This document shows, in pieces, positions 49,007-62,181 of a stretch of 64,000 nucleotides of DNA; positions within the stretch are counted from its first letter, which is position 1, and each line of letters begins with the position of its first letter. The position numbers were made by a program, and so were the translations under genes. The notes beneath the pieces were generated by a model. That model was given only the letters and a program-made list of their open reading frames with translations. It did no database searches and was not told where the DNA came from. Source of the DNA: Paramecium octaurelia (taxonomy: Eukaryota; Ciliophora; Oligohymenophorea; Peniculida; Parameciidae); assembly GCA_905182995.1 (NCBI GenBank), contig CAJJDP010000141.1, forward strand, positions 178,696 through 242,695, in the 5' to 3' direction.

Positions 49007-49697
49007 TCAACCCCATCTATACATTCCAGGTGGATAGAATGGACGTGCAATCATTTTATCAGAAGCTTGGTAATTCTTGATGGCTGGCAAATTTGCAAAG
49101 CTCTCATTATGATTCTTCAATCCCACAAGAGTTGCGAATGCTTCTGGTTTGTAATTTCTTAAAATTTCCTCTGCTTCAAAAAGTTGAAAATCAATGTAAG
49201 TCAAATTGTCTCCCACAGCCCATTTACGATTCTCCAAGAATTTACTAAGCTTCTCAGCTATCCAGAAGACCAATTGATTGAATTATTCCTCCTTCTTTGC
49301 TTCAAATTGATCTTCAGGGATTGTGAATAATGCAATCAGACCTTTGAACAAGTCTTACAGAACTCCTCTAACGGATGCCAGAGCGACCTATTCCTTTGGA
49401 TTTTGACCTAATAACTCTGGTTTATTGGCTCTGTAAGCCAAATAAACATAGAGTGCTTGGCTCTCAAAAACTAATTCGTCTCCGTCCTATATGTAGGGTA
49501 AATTCGCTAGGACATGTTGATTGAGTGGGGCAGAAGTGACATCCGCAAACCATTCTTCAGGTTTGTAATATCTCTTGTCCTCATATGGTAATCCTAGGTA
49601 CTCCAAATAGAATCTCACTATAAATAGTGATTGTATTTTTACATGGTTAAGCAAGACCTCTGATAGCCCAATATCCCAAGACAACTTTGTCTCCCAT
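49007..49697 (-). CDS. Glutathione S-transferase, mu-like
   Basis: 221 aa after removing a 25-nt TAG-ended intron (49618-49642). The N-terminal thioredoxin-like domain has LGYWAIRGLAQPLRFYLEYL with the catalytic Tyr, then NLPYIQDGDELVFESQAL, the glutathione gamma-glutamyl site. The C-terminal helical domain contains WAVGDNLTYIDFQLFE, the N-capping motif of GSTs. It conjugates glutathione to electrophiles in the cytosol. Mu class is suggested by the GYW-IRGLAQP start and the extended C-terminus. Confidence 0.95.
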
Positions 49698-49821
49698 ATT
49701 TTAATTTAATTATTAACCTGATTAAATTTAAAAGAGAGTATTTATAGGGCAAATTGCCTTATAGATTTGGAATGTTCGATAAATTAATATCCCCAAATTT
49801 AGTTATTAATTATATTTTAAT

Positions 49822-50345
49822 ATGATGTAGAATAATTAATAATAATAAGCTAAAAAAGTGATAGGTGCCACTTTAATTTTGGAAGAGAAATTTAACTTAT
49901 ATTTGGGGGATCTGGATGACGCACAGAATAAGGTATTTTCTGAAGTGATAGTGTTAAGCAATGGCTAAATTAGCAGAAAATAGGGTGTGTGATAACTGTT
50001 GCAAATGGCTAACCTGTCAGTTATTACGACAACAAAATCAAACATCACTATTACTTCATAGATGATAAAGCAGATTTTAAAATATAAAAATATTTTTCAA
50101 AAGTTTTTCATGACATCGAAAGGGAGATTCAAACTACTAATGTGCTGAGTAAATTACTAAGTTAATTTGTAGTTCATTGTGCAGCTGGGATTTCTCGATC
50201 TGCTACATTCGTCATTGCATATTTAATTTTGAAGAAGGGAATGTCGTACAAATAAGCCTTCAATCATGTGAAAAGTAGAAGACCTATGATCAGACCGAAT
50301 CCAGGCTTTATAACTGTACTTGAATCTTTAGAATAAAAATAATGA
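49822..50345 (+). CDS. Dual-specificity protein phosphatase
   Basis: 157 aa after removing introns 49933-49958 (26 nt, AAG end) and 50149-50172 (24 nt, TAG end); exactly 158 codons. The catalytic loop is VLIHCAAGISRSATF (HCx5R); the general acid loop is near YYFIDDKADF, and SRRPMIRPNPGFITVLE is the typical C-terminal helix of the DSP family. It is a minimal catalytic domain without extra modules, as in DUSP atypical members acting on phospho-Tyr/Thr proteins. Two ATGs stand in tandem; I chose the first. It diverges from the GST gene and converges with the small gene behind it. Confidence 0.93.
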
Positions 50346-50350
50346 ATGAT

Positions 50351-50527
50351 TCATTAAATTATACAAAGACCATATTCACGTTCCTTGCCAAATTCCACGA
50401 TTTTCTCGAATTCGTCATTGTCTGGAATTTCAACCAATTTGGCATCAATCTTGGTTACATATTTGGACTCCTTGATATAGCTCTTGCTCTCTGTTTGGAT
50501 AGCCGTTTAAGATGAGTTCTATTGCAT
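50351..50527 (-). CDS. Small 58-aa protein, unknown
   Basis: Complete frame from ATG to TGA with two TAA/TAG Gln codons at the N-terminus. Sequence is polar: SKSYIKESKYVTKIDAKLVE, then DNDEFEKIVEFGKEREYG. GC content and codon use match adjacent real genes rather than spacers. It sits between the phosphatase (convergent, 5 bp between stops) and GET3 (same strand, 32 bp). No family recognised. Confidence 0.6.
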
Positions 50528-50559
50528 TAATTATTAATATATATTAAATAACCCCTTAA

Positions 50560-51651
<1,092 letters not shown>

Positions 51652-51769
51652 TATTTTAATTTATATAAATTTCCATATATTCCTAACTAAATGTCTCTAA
51701 TTAGCGATAAACCTCCTTTTCATCATTGCACGAATTTATAATGAGAATTTAAGTTATCATTAGAAATAT

Positions 51770-52826
<1,057 letters not shown>

Positions 52827-52953
52827 TTATAAATAAAAAAAATAATTGTATTCAAATGAAATTCTGATAAGTAATGCTTCCCTAAATTACTATTATAAAC
52901 ATATTTCACTATGACTCATTTTGATTATTTCAAAATATATAGGTTTATTATAA
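52827..52953. other. Short intergenic
   Basis: AT-rich, between the kinase start and the stop of the multi-RING gene on the same strand. Presumably holds the kinase promoter. Confidence 0.4.
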
Positions 52954-54025
52954 TCAATATACATTTTGACAAAGAACACAATCAGCACTCTCCTTTAGTT
53001 GATCCTGGAAATATTTTATATGAAAAACATGCAAACACTAAAGTTAGGCTTATTATTCGAAATCTCTAAAATTCAAACCACATATAGCACATATACATTC
53101 TTCTAAATTCATATTTTATCTCTACTCAAAATATTTCACTTTAAATAAATTGTTTTACATTTCTTTTTATGGTTTTGAAGGTAATTCTTCCTTATTGCCT
53201 TAATTTAACGGTTCTTGTATAATTATTTATTATTCTGGCTCTAGATATCCTTGCTGTTAATCTTTCAAATTTTCTGTTTATTGTATTTTCAAAGTTAATA
53301 TTCTATCTAAGTGGAGATCTGCATCGTTAATATTGATGTGCTTATAACACTTAGGACATCTCAAATATGTTTATTTTGAAACCCAAGCTTCTAGACAAGA
53401 AGCTCAAATGTAATGAAAACATTAATTTTGAAATAAAAGGCTTTCATTAAACAATTCTTTGCATTTACAGCATTACTAATCTTAATTTTTATTGTGCTTA
53501 TATAACACCAATTTATGTAATCTACTTAAATGTAATTTCCACTTTATAAACACATAAATTTATTTTGATAATCACTCTTTGTTATTGCACATTCTTTGCA
53601 ATAATAATGTTAACAACGAGTTTATATAACTTAATTCTATTCAAAATGATTTTGACAATTAACACATTTCTATATAGCATCCTAATTTTGATATTTTTTT
53701 AAATCATATAGTTTAATTAGATAAAACCTTCAAAGGTCAGATATCATGAGTACAATAAGGTACTTTGTTTTACCCTCATAACATCCCATTTAAACTTGAT
53801 AGAAAGAATATGGCCCTTCGTAAAATTTATTTCACTTGCTTTGAGAAATTTAAGAGGGTTGATTTATTACAAATATTCATAGTAAAAATTTCATTAATAA
53901 CACAAAATTTACAATTAATAATGTAGTGAAACAATAACTCCCCTTCAAGATTATCAATATATTAAAAATAAGGATTTACCGTGAACAAAGTTTTGAAGGC
54001 GATAAAAATCCATAACAAGGATCAT
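52954..54025 (-). CDS. Multi-RING / B-box-like zinc-finger protein, TGA codons at Cys sites
   Basis: Start is uncertain (ATG at 54025 or 54013). From the N-terminus: INCKFCVINEIF with a further Cys; a PYCTHDI element; a RING with KCVNCQNHF and RCQHYYCKECA; a second with CCKCKELFNES, QNQCFHYI and CPKCYKHI; and a C-terminal RING-H2 (CAICGLNF, QCLHVFHIKYF, CVLC). Intron 53497-53525 (29 nt, AAG end) joins the first and second RINGs. At two places the expected zinc-ligand Cys of a C-x-H-x2-C motif is TGA (53404-53406 and 53737-53739). More TGAs occur near the N-terminus. It is either a decayed E3 ligase gene or a case of TGA recoding. The family is RING-type; a precise subfamily is not assignable. 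Confidence 0.55.
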
Positions 54026-55180
54026 CTATTTTTCGCTACTAATGATGATATTATAGATTGATAAAAATCATAAATTCATATTATCTGCTTAAACTAATAA
54101 TTGGAAATCTCTTAACTGACAGAAGGCAAAAACATATATTGGCAAAAAATATAAAGCAAATTATTTAAAAGGAATAATACTAGCAATATCATATTAGGAA
54201 TCAAAACAATCCTATTATATTAAATACTATATATCATCCTGAAAAATATTCCTTAAATCAATTCAACATAAAGAAATCAAATATCAGATTCAATTTATTA
54301 GTTAAAGTTGAAGTTTATTAACTAACTCTATTTAAATTTATATTGTAATAATTTGTATATAATTATTATATATAATGGATAATCACAATTTCAAATTATA
54401 CTGAATAGGCAGATTATCGCAAACAACCCTATTTATAGACTTGTGGAATAATCAACTTATGAAACATCTAAAGATGATTTGCATGAACCTATTTATTAAG
54501 TCACATCTAGACAAGTCTCTTTTTCATTGCAATATTGGGATTTTTCTTATCCACAATAACAACTTGATGTCTTATTAATTGTACATTTTTCTAAGCAACC
54601 ACTCTAGTTTGTATCAAGATTTTAGCATTGAAAACCAGATTAGCAAATCAATTTTATATCTAAACCATTCTACTTATTACCACAAAAACAATTGGATTAG
54701 CCATTTTCTTTGCAAGTTGGCACACATTTTCGAGTGATATCATCATAGATGGTATCATATTAATCAAGACAAGTTAGGTTTTCAGATAATATCAAACAAT
54801 TTTGATAATTAGTTGAAGTACATTGTGGGATACAAAAACCTTTGGATTACAAAATACAATATGATGATTCAAAGCATATTTCAAAAGAATCCATTCCACA
54901 TAAACAATTATTTTGATTTTAAATACATTTTTCATAACAAGCTCCCATTGGTGCTGTAAAGTCCAAACAATATTAATTTTTATTACAATAGTCTGGATTA
55001 TTTATACCACAAGTACAATTAGATTAAAATTATTATGTGCAAGTACCTTAATTACAAACCCCATTATCGGAATATGGATCAATGCATTTTTCTTAGTTTG
55101 AACAGACCTTTTTGACTTTATTTCCACAAATACAATTGGAAGATTAATGAGTACAAATTTCTAAACAAACTCCTTCTTAT
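53690..55180. repeat. Duplicated block B, copy 1 (assembly overlap)
   Basis: 1491 bp that appear identical to 55182-56672, separated by one N at 55181. It holds the N-terminal part of the multi-RING gene and the 3' end of the cysteine-rich gene. Confidence 0.93.
54391..55180 (-). CDS. Cysteine-rich protein 3' end, duplicate from assembly
   Basis: Exact second appearance of the C-terminal part of the cysteine-rich gene (the same as 55883-56672), ending at TGA 54391-54393. It is cut by the N at 55181. It should not be counted as a second gene. Confidence 0.85.
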
Positions 55181-55181
55181 N

Positions 55182-56672
55182 GATATTTTTTTAAATCATA
55201 TAGTTTAATTAGATAAAACCTTCAAAGGTCAGATATCATGAGTACAATAAGGTACTTTGTTTTACCCTCATAACATCCCATTTAAACTTGATAGAAAGAA
55301 TATGGCCCTTCGTAAAATTTATTTCACTTGCTTTGAGAAATTTAAGAGGGTTGATTTATTACAAATATTCATAGTAAAAATTTCATTAATAACACAAAAT
55401 TTACAATTAATAATGTAGTGAAACAATAACTCCCCTTCAAGATTATCAATATATTAAAAATAAGGATTTACCGTGAACAAAGTTTTGAAGGCGATAAAAA
55501 TCCATAACAAGGATCATCTATTTTTCGCTACTAATGATGATATTATAGATTGATAAAAATCATAAATTCATATTATCTGCTTAAACTAATAATTGGAAAT
55601 CTCTTAACTGACAGAAGGCAAAAACATATATTGGCAAAAAATATAAAGCAAATTATTTAAAAGGAATAATACTAGCAATATCATATTAGGAATCAAAACA
55701 ATCCTATTATATTAAATACTATATATCATCCTGAAAAATATTCCTTAAATCAATTCAACATAAAGAAATCAAATATCAGATTCAATTTATTAGTTAAAGT
55801 TGAAGTTTATTAACTAACTCTATTTAAATTTATATTGTAATAATTTGTATATAATTATTATATATAATGGATAATCACAATTTCAAATTATACTGAATAG
55901 GCAGATTATCGCAAACAACCCTATTTATAGACTTGTGGAATAATCAACTTATGAAACATCTAAAGATGATTTGCATGAACCTATTTATTAAGTCACATCT
56001 AGACAAGTCTCTTTTTCATTGCAATATTGGGATTTTTCTTATCCACAATAACAACTTGATGTCTTATTAATTGTACATTTTTCTAAGCAACCACTCTAGT
56101 TTGTATCAAGATTTTAGCATTGAAAACCAGATTAGCAAATCAATTTTATATCTAAACCATTCTACTTATTACCACAAAAACAATTGGATTAGCCATTTTC
56201 TTTGCAAGTTGGCACACATTTTCGAGTGATATCATCATAGATGGTATCATATTAATCAAGACAAGTTAGGTTTTCAGATAATATCAAACAATTTTGATAA
56301 TTAGTTGAAGTACATTGTGGGATACAAAAACCTTTGGATTACAAAATACAATATGATGATTCAAAGCATATTTCAAAAGAATCCATTCCACATAAACAAT
56401 TATTTTGATTTTAAATACATTTTTCATAACAAGCTCCCATTGGTGCTGTAAAGTCCAAACAATATTAATTTTTATTACAATAGTCTGGATTATTTATACC
56501 ACAAGTACAATTAGATTAAAATTATTATGTGCAAGTACCTTAATTACAAACCCCATTATCGGAATATGGATCAATGCATTTTTCTTAGTTTGAACAGACC
56601 TTTTTGACTTTATTTCCACAAATACAATTGGAAGATTAATGAGTACAAATTTCTAAACAAACTCCTTCTTAT
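55182..56672. repeat. Duplicated block B, copy 2 (assembly overlap)
   Basis: Second copy of the 1491-bp block, offset 1492. It continues to the right into the middle of the cysteine-rich gene. Confidence 0.93.
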
Positions 56673-59600
56673 TTTGATGAACAATATGTTGTAGATGAAC
56701 ATTTTGATAAGTATGATGATCCACAAACACAATTGCTTTGGAATTAATTACATTATTAAACACAGGTACCTGTTAGCTATTAAATATCATGACAATGTTC
56801 GTTTGAACCACAAAAAGGAGTTGCTGAATTACCACAGATGCAGTTTGTTTGTAAATTACGAACGCATTTTTCTATACAAATCCCATCCGCATCATTCGGA
56901 TTCTAACATACTTAAGTTTTAGAACAGACTATTTTTTAAGTTGAACCGCAAACGCAATCAGATTTTTAATTTTGATTACAACTTTATAAGCAAACTCCTT
57001 TCTAATCAGTTACATCAATACAATAAGTAGATTAAGAACATTCAGAAATCTAAGTTAAACCACATAAACACGATTTATCAAGATTATTAATACAATTAGG
57101 TGTTGAAATACAATTACCGTTATTAGCAGTTGGATCTTCGCATTTTTGTTAATTTGAACAAACTGATTTTGTTGCCACACCACAAATACAATTTTATCTT
57201 ATACTATTTGTACAATTTTCATAGCATTATCCATTAGTAGCAGTAGGGTCCACACAATATTAAGAATTATTACAATTGCTAAATTGACTTTAACCACAAG
57301 AACAATTATTTTACAATTTAGTAGTACATATATTCAAACAATTACCTGAATTTGCCATTACATCTTCACATCTTTAAGTTGCACTACAATATGAAAGCGT
57401 TTGAGATCCACAAGCACAATTATTTACTGTTGAACCTTAACATTAATTAACACAAACTCCATTTGTTGCATTAGGATCTTAGCAATAAGTTGTTGAACTA
57501 CAATCTTGTTTTGATGTTCTTCCACAAGAACAATTATTTTAATAAATTGATGAACAAGCAGCTACACATGAATTATTCTTGCACAACATATTTGAATCAC
57601 AATAGGAAGTTCCGCATATACAATCTGAAATATTTGATCCTTAACAAGGCTACTTGCATTATCCTGATGTAGCTGCAATGTCTAAACAATATGTAGTGCT
57701 AAGACATTCTACATTATCGTTTCCACAAAGGCAAGAATTTGAATTTAAATTTTAAGAACATTTTTATAAACACTTTCCAGTAGACGCTGAGAAATCTTGG
57801 CAACTTTATGACGAGCCACAAACTGCTAAATTAGATGTTCCACATATGCAGCTCTTTTTATTCGTTGAATTACAAGCTGTAATTTAACATTTTGAATTAA
57901 TCCATAAATATGGTGACACGCAATTAGATTATTTNTTTTGATTTTAAATACATTTTTCATAACAAGCTCCCATTGGTGCTGTAAAGTCCAAACAATATTA
58001 ATTTTTATTACAATAGTCTGGATTATTTATACCACAAGTACAATTAGATTAAAATTATTATGTGCAAGTACCTTAATTACAAACCCCATTATCGGAATAT
58101 GGATCAATGCATTTTTCTTAGTTTGAACAGACCTTTTTGACTTTATTTCCACAAATACAATTGGAAGATTAATGAGTACAAATTTCTAAACAAACTCCTT
58201 CTTATTTTGATGAACAATATGTTGTAGATGAACATTTTGATAAGTATGATGATCCACAAACACAATTGCTTTGGAATTAATTACATTATTAAACACAGGT
58301 ACCTGTTAGCTATTAAATATCATGACAATGTTCGTTTGAACCACAAAAAGGAGTTGCTGAATTACCACAGATGCAGTTTGTTTGTAAATTACGAACGCAT
58401 TTTTCTATACAAATCCCATCCGCATCATTCGGATTCTAACATACTTAAGTTTTAGAACAGACTATTTTTTAAGTTGAACCGCAAACGCAATCAGATTTTT
58501 AATTTTGATTACAACTTTATAAGCAAACTCCTTTCTAATCAGTTACATCAATACAATAAGTAGATTAAGAACATTCAGAAATCTAAGTTAAACCACATAA
58601 ACACGATTTATCAAGATTATTAATACAATTAGGTGTTGAAATACAATTACCGTTATTAGCAGTTGGATCTTCGCATTTTTGTTAATTTGAACAAACTGAT
58701 TTTGTTGCCACACCACAAATACAATTTTATCTTATACTATTTGTACAATTTTCATAGCATTATCCATTAGTAGCAGTAGGGTCCACACAATATTAAGAAT
58801 TATTACAATTGCTAAATTGACTTTAACCACAAGAACAATTATTTTACAATTTAGTAGTACATATATTCAAACAATTACCTGAATTTGCCATTACATCTTC
58901 ACATCTTTAAGTTGCACTACAATATGAAAGCGTTTGAGATCCACAAGCACAATTATTTACTGTTGAACCTTAACATTAATTAACACAAACTCCATTTGTT
59001 GCATTAGGATCTTAGCAATAAGTTGTTGAACTACAATCTTGTTTTGATGTTCTTCCACAAGAACAATTATTTTAATAAATTGATGAACAAGCAGCTACAC
59101 ATGAATTATTCTTGCACAACATATTTGAATCACAATAGGAAGTTCCGCATATACAATCTGAAATATTTGATCCTTAACAAGGCTACTTGCATTATCCTGA
59201 TGTAGCTGCAATGTCTAAACAATATGTAGTGCTAAGACATTCTACATTATCGTTTCCACAAAGGCAAGAATTTGAATTTAAATTTTAAGAACATTTTTAT
59301 AAACACTTTCCAGTAGACGCTGAGAAATCTTGGCAACTTTATGACGAGCCACAAACTGCTAAATTAGATGTTCCACATATGCAGCTCTTTTTATTCGTTG
59401 AATTACAAGCTGTAATTTAACATTTTGAATTAATCCATAAATATGGTGACACGCAATTAGATTATTTTGCAGTTTTTATTGAGTGACACTAACCATCCTT
59501 AAGATAGCATCCAATGTAGTCAGAACATGATGAGCTGTTTAGTCCTGCACATCTTATGCATTAATTGCTAGTGGAAAGACCACATCCTGATGAAATGCAT

Positions 59601-59815
59601 GATGCAGTTGGCACACTGGAACATTTCACGCAATTATCATTATACCATCCACACTGAAAACATTCAGAGTAATCTTTAATTCTCTCACACCCAAAACACC
59701 CATTACTTGGAATCCAAGAGCAATCTTCATTTTCATAACAAATTGCTTCCAAATAAGGTCCACAGGAATCAGTTAGATATTGTTATATCAAACAAAATAG
59801 TAAGAATAAAATCAT
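55883..59815 (-). CDS. Secreted cysteine-rich repeat protein, probably surface-anchored
   Basis: ATG at 59815, TGA at 55883-55885. One copy of block C must be dropped (59815-57936 joined to 56402-55883), leaving 800 codons. A signal peptide (MILFLLFCLIQQYLTDSCG) and a C-terminal hydrophobic tail (LQIGLFAIICLFSII) frame an ectodomain of many repeats of the type C-x-CG, then a Cys pair, then C-x-D-x4-NG-x-C-x3-C. The repeats give pieces like NNCSCGQSQFSNC and YCVDPTATNGQCYENC. The hydrophobic end without a charged tail suggests GPI anchoring. Repeated cysteine cassettes of this style occur in ciliate surface and secreted proteins. No catalytic domain is seen; function unknown. Confidence 0.83.
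56403..57934. repeat. Duplicated block C, copy 1 (assembly overlap)
   Basis: 1532 bp that appear identical to 57936-59467, with one N at 57935. The block is all coding sequence of the cysteine-rich gene. Confidence 0.93.
57936..59467. repeat. Duplicated block C, copy 2 (assembly overlap)
   Basis: Second copy, offset 1533, continuing to the right into the N-terminal part of the cysteine-rich gene. Reading on the minus strand, 57936 should be followed by 56402. Confidence 0.93.
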
Positions 59816-61387
59816 ATATTAATATTAATATTGTTTTTTAAATGTTTTCCAAATGCTTAAATATAGATTTTTTTGGCTATGAGTTATGTCTTACGAGAAA
59901 ATATAAATTTTTATTCCATTATTATATTTTTAGAGACTTTGCTTCATTAAGATTTTACGAATGATCGCCAAAAAATACTGAAAAAAAATCAAGCAGGTAA
60001 GGTGTAACCTCCCTTTAAAATATTTATCAAAGACTTAACTTATGTTTATTAAAGACTAAGGAATGATGTTACGGTAAAGGACAGGTGTCATGAGAAAGGT
60101 AATGATTCAAATTATAAGGCTGTCTCCTTGGTAGATCTGTTATTTTATTTAGTTGATTACAAAGTATTGGTTTTTCACTAATAGTAATAGTTTTTTTTTT
60201 TTAAATACCTAACTCATTTTAATCCATCATTCTTGGGCACTTGAAAATTGTGATTAGATATAAGAATTACCTCCTTCCAACTTCTTTAGAGTTATTTTTC
60301 ATTTTTCCAGTTATTTGTTAATACCTTTCCCTCCATTCTTATTCTAATCGATTATGATTAATTTGAATTTTCCCACTTTTTAAATTTGATGAATCCCATA
60401 ACTACAAGATTTGCCTTAGTTCTTCTGCTGAACCTTCCCTTAACTACCTGTCAACTTCGCATTATAGCATTCATGAAAAACCTAATTGCATTTTGAATAT
60501 CCTACTTAAAAAAAATCAAACTAAATCTATTACTTTCATAAGTCCTTGTCTAGGATATTTAACATTTCACATTCTTATAATTATTTCCAACAAATTAGTA
60601 GTACATCAATCTCATATCAAATGCTTATAGTAATGAACCATCCTTTGATGTAATCATTGATATAACCCCGGATAATCATCATTTCCCTTACATCTGTCCA
60701 TAAATGATGCCTAGACTGAATTCGATAAAGTCTTGAATCATTGTGCATTGAATTAGTGTTGCCAATTAACTAGAGTTATGTTATTTTTATGCATGAAATA
60801 ACTTACATTTTATGGAATTCTACAAAGAAAAATTGTAAATGTGCTTCTATTGAATAATTATTTATGCATACTGCTTCAGTTGGTAGTGCTCTTTTACATT
60901 TCGTTCAAAAACACTTTAAGTCAATAAAATTCGATAGATGGTAATAAAATTTAGAGAGTATCACAAAATTACAATAATTACAGCTGAATTTATTAGGAAT
61001 AACAACAAAATTGGAATATATAAACATGATAAAAAAAAATAATGAGTTTATATAAAGAGGTAGACGATAAATTAAATAATATAATCACAATCAAATTTCT
61101 GAATTAGAAGAGCAGAATTATTCACATTTTTTAAGAAGTAAAAAACAAGGTGATTATCATGCTAAATTCATATTCTTTGAATATTCAATAATTGTCTAGA
61201 TGATAATTTAAATTAAGTAAAGAAAATGAATGAGTATAAATTAAATCAAATATTTATAAATAAATCATTTATTTCTTAGGTTATTTATTAATAATTAAAA
61301 TATAAAATCAAGAAAATAAATCTGTTTCTTAATCCTTTATCCTATTATTATCATAGCCATCATCAGATTTATACTTTCATTTATTTG
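59816..61387. other. AT-rich intergenic with coding-like remnants
   Basis: About 1.6 kb without a clear gene. Around 60400-60730 the plus strand has protein-like pieces (LSSSAEPSLNYLSTSHYSIH, then FDVIIDITPDNHHFPYICP) split by TGA codons and in different frames; this looks like a decayed host gene. A tRNA-like D-arm string occurs near 60870 (rejected). A 54-codon plus-strand frame at 61042-61203 is within chance expectation. Confidence 0.35.
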
Positions 61388-61873
61388 ATGTTTTTCAAAC
61401 AACTGCTTTTGATTTATAATGCACAGCTCATATATTTTTGGAATCTAATTAAAGTCAGCCATTTAGTTCTTGTTTCATAGAATGGAAATTAATATTGTCT
61501 TGCTAGAGAATATAAATCTAAATTACATAATTCTAAACCCTTTTCATAAGACCAATATTTAAATTCTAAAATTTGTGCAAAATGTCAATTCAATAAGCAG
61601 AATACCATATATTTTGTAAATTTAAAGTATATGGAATAAGGATTGTATGCTATTCAAAAATAAATCATTTTAAATATCACTTAAATTTTAACTTAAAAGA
61701 AAATATATTATTAAGAAATGGAATACTCAAATTAACTATTTTAGGATCCAAAGTATGGAAAATTTCAAGGATTAAATTTTTTCAAACTAAACATGTAAAA
61801 ATAAATCTTTATGCTTTTGACAACCTTTCAGGAAGTGATAATATTCATCTTTCAAAAATATTGCATTTTTTGA
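61388..61873 (+). CDS. Hypothetical 161-aa protein, weak
   Basis: One frame of 162 codons from ATG to TGA. The middle has protein-like composition (SQNGNQYCLAREYKSKLHNS, LNSKICAKCQFNKQNTIYFV); the ends are low in complexity. Another overlapping frame is also open, as expected in this AT-rich genome. No family recognised, no confident signal peptide. It may be real, a remnant, or chance. Confidence 0.3.
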
Positions 61874-62181
61874 AATTCGTTCAAAATTGAATCAAAATCT
61901 TCTATCTCATCTATTAAACATTATCTATTTGACTTTTTCCTGATGCATAGTGAGCTTATTAATATGGTAATTTTTCTTTCTGATGTTTGAATTATATCTC
62001 TTAGATGTAGGTTGTAAGATTATAATTACCTATATACTATATTTTCAATTTTTCTGTAATGAGATGGTACGTTATTCTTTCAATGCCTTTATCAATTATT
62101 CCTATTTTAACAAATTACTATTTCCCTTGAAATAGTGTTTTTATAATTAAATCTTTTAGATTATCTCAAGCAATTTATCTC
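61874..62181. other. AT-rich spacer, nothing recognised
   Basis: Low-complexity AT-rich sequence between two tentative gene models. No RNA gene, repeat or convincing frame. Confidence 0.4.

Noticed and set aside
53404-53406. Selenocysteine as the sole explanation for TGA in the RING gene
   Set aside because: Selenocysteine in a RING zinc ligand is not known to me, and no SECIS element could be recognised by eye; decay by TGT/TGC to TGA is simpler. Kept open as a finding only.
54913-59205. Several identical plus-strand short frames, seeming tandem genes
   Set aside because: They are antisense shadows of the cysteine-rich gene, multiplied by the duplicated assembly blocks.
53690-59467. Interpretation as true tandem gene duplication
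   Set aside because: The copies appear identical, each pair is separated by exactly one N, and collapsing them restores one open gene. This is the mark of unmerged contig ends.
60867-60915. tRNA-like string with TTCAGTTGGTAG
   Set aside because: Only a D-arm-like piece is present; no acceptor pairing, no sound anticodon stem and no T arm. Treated as chance or a distant remnant.
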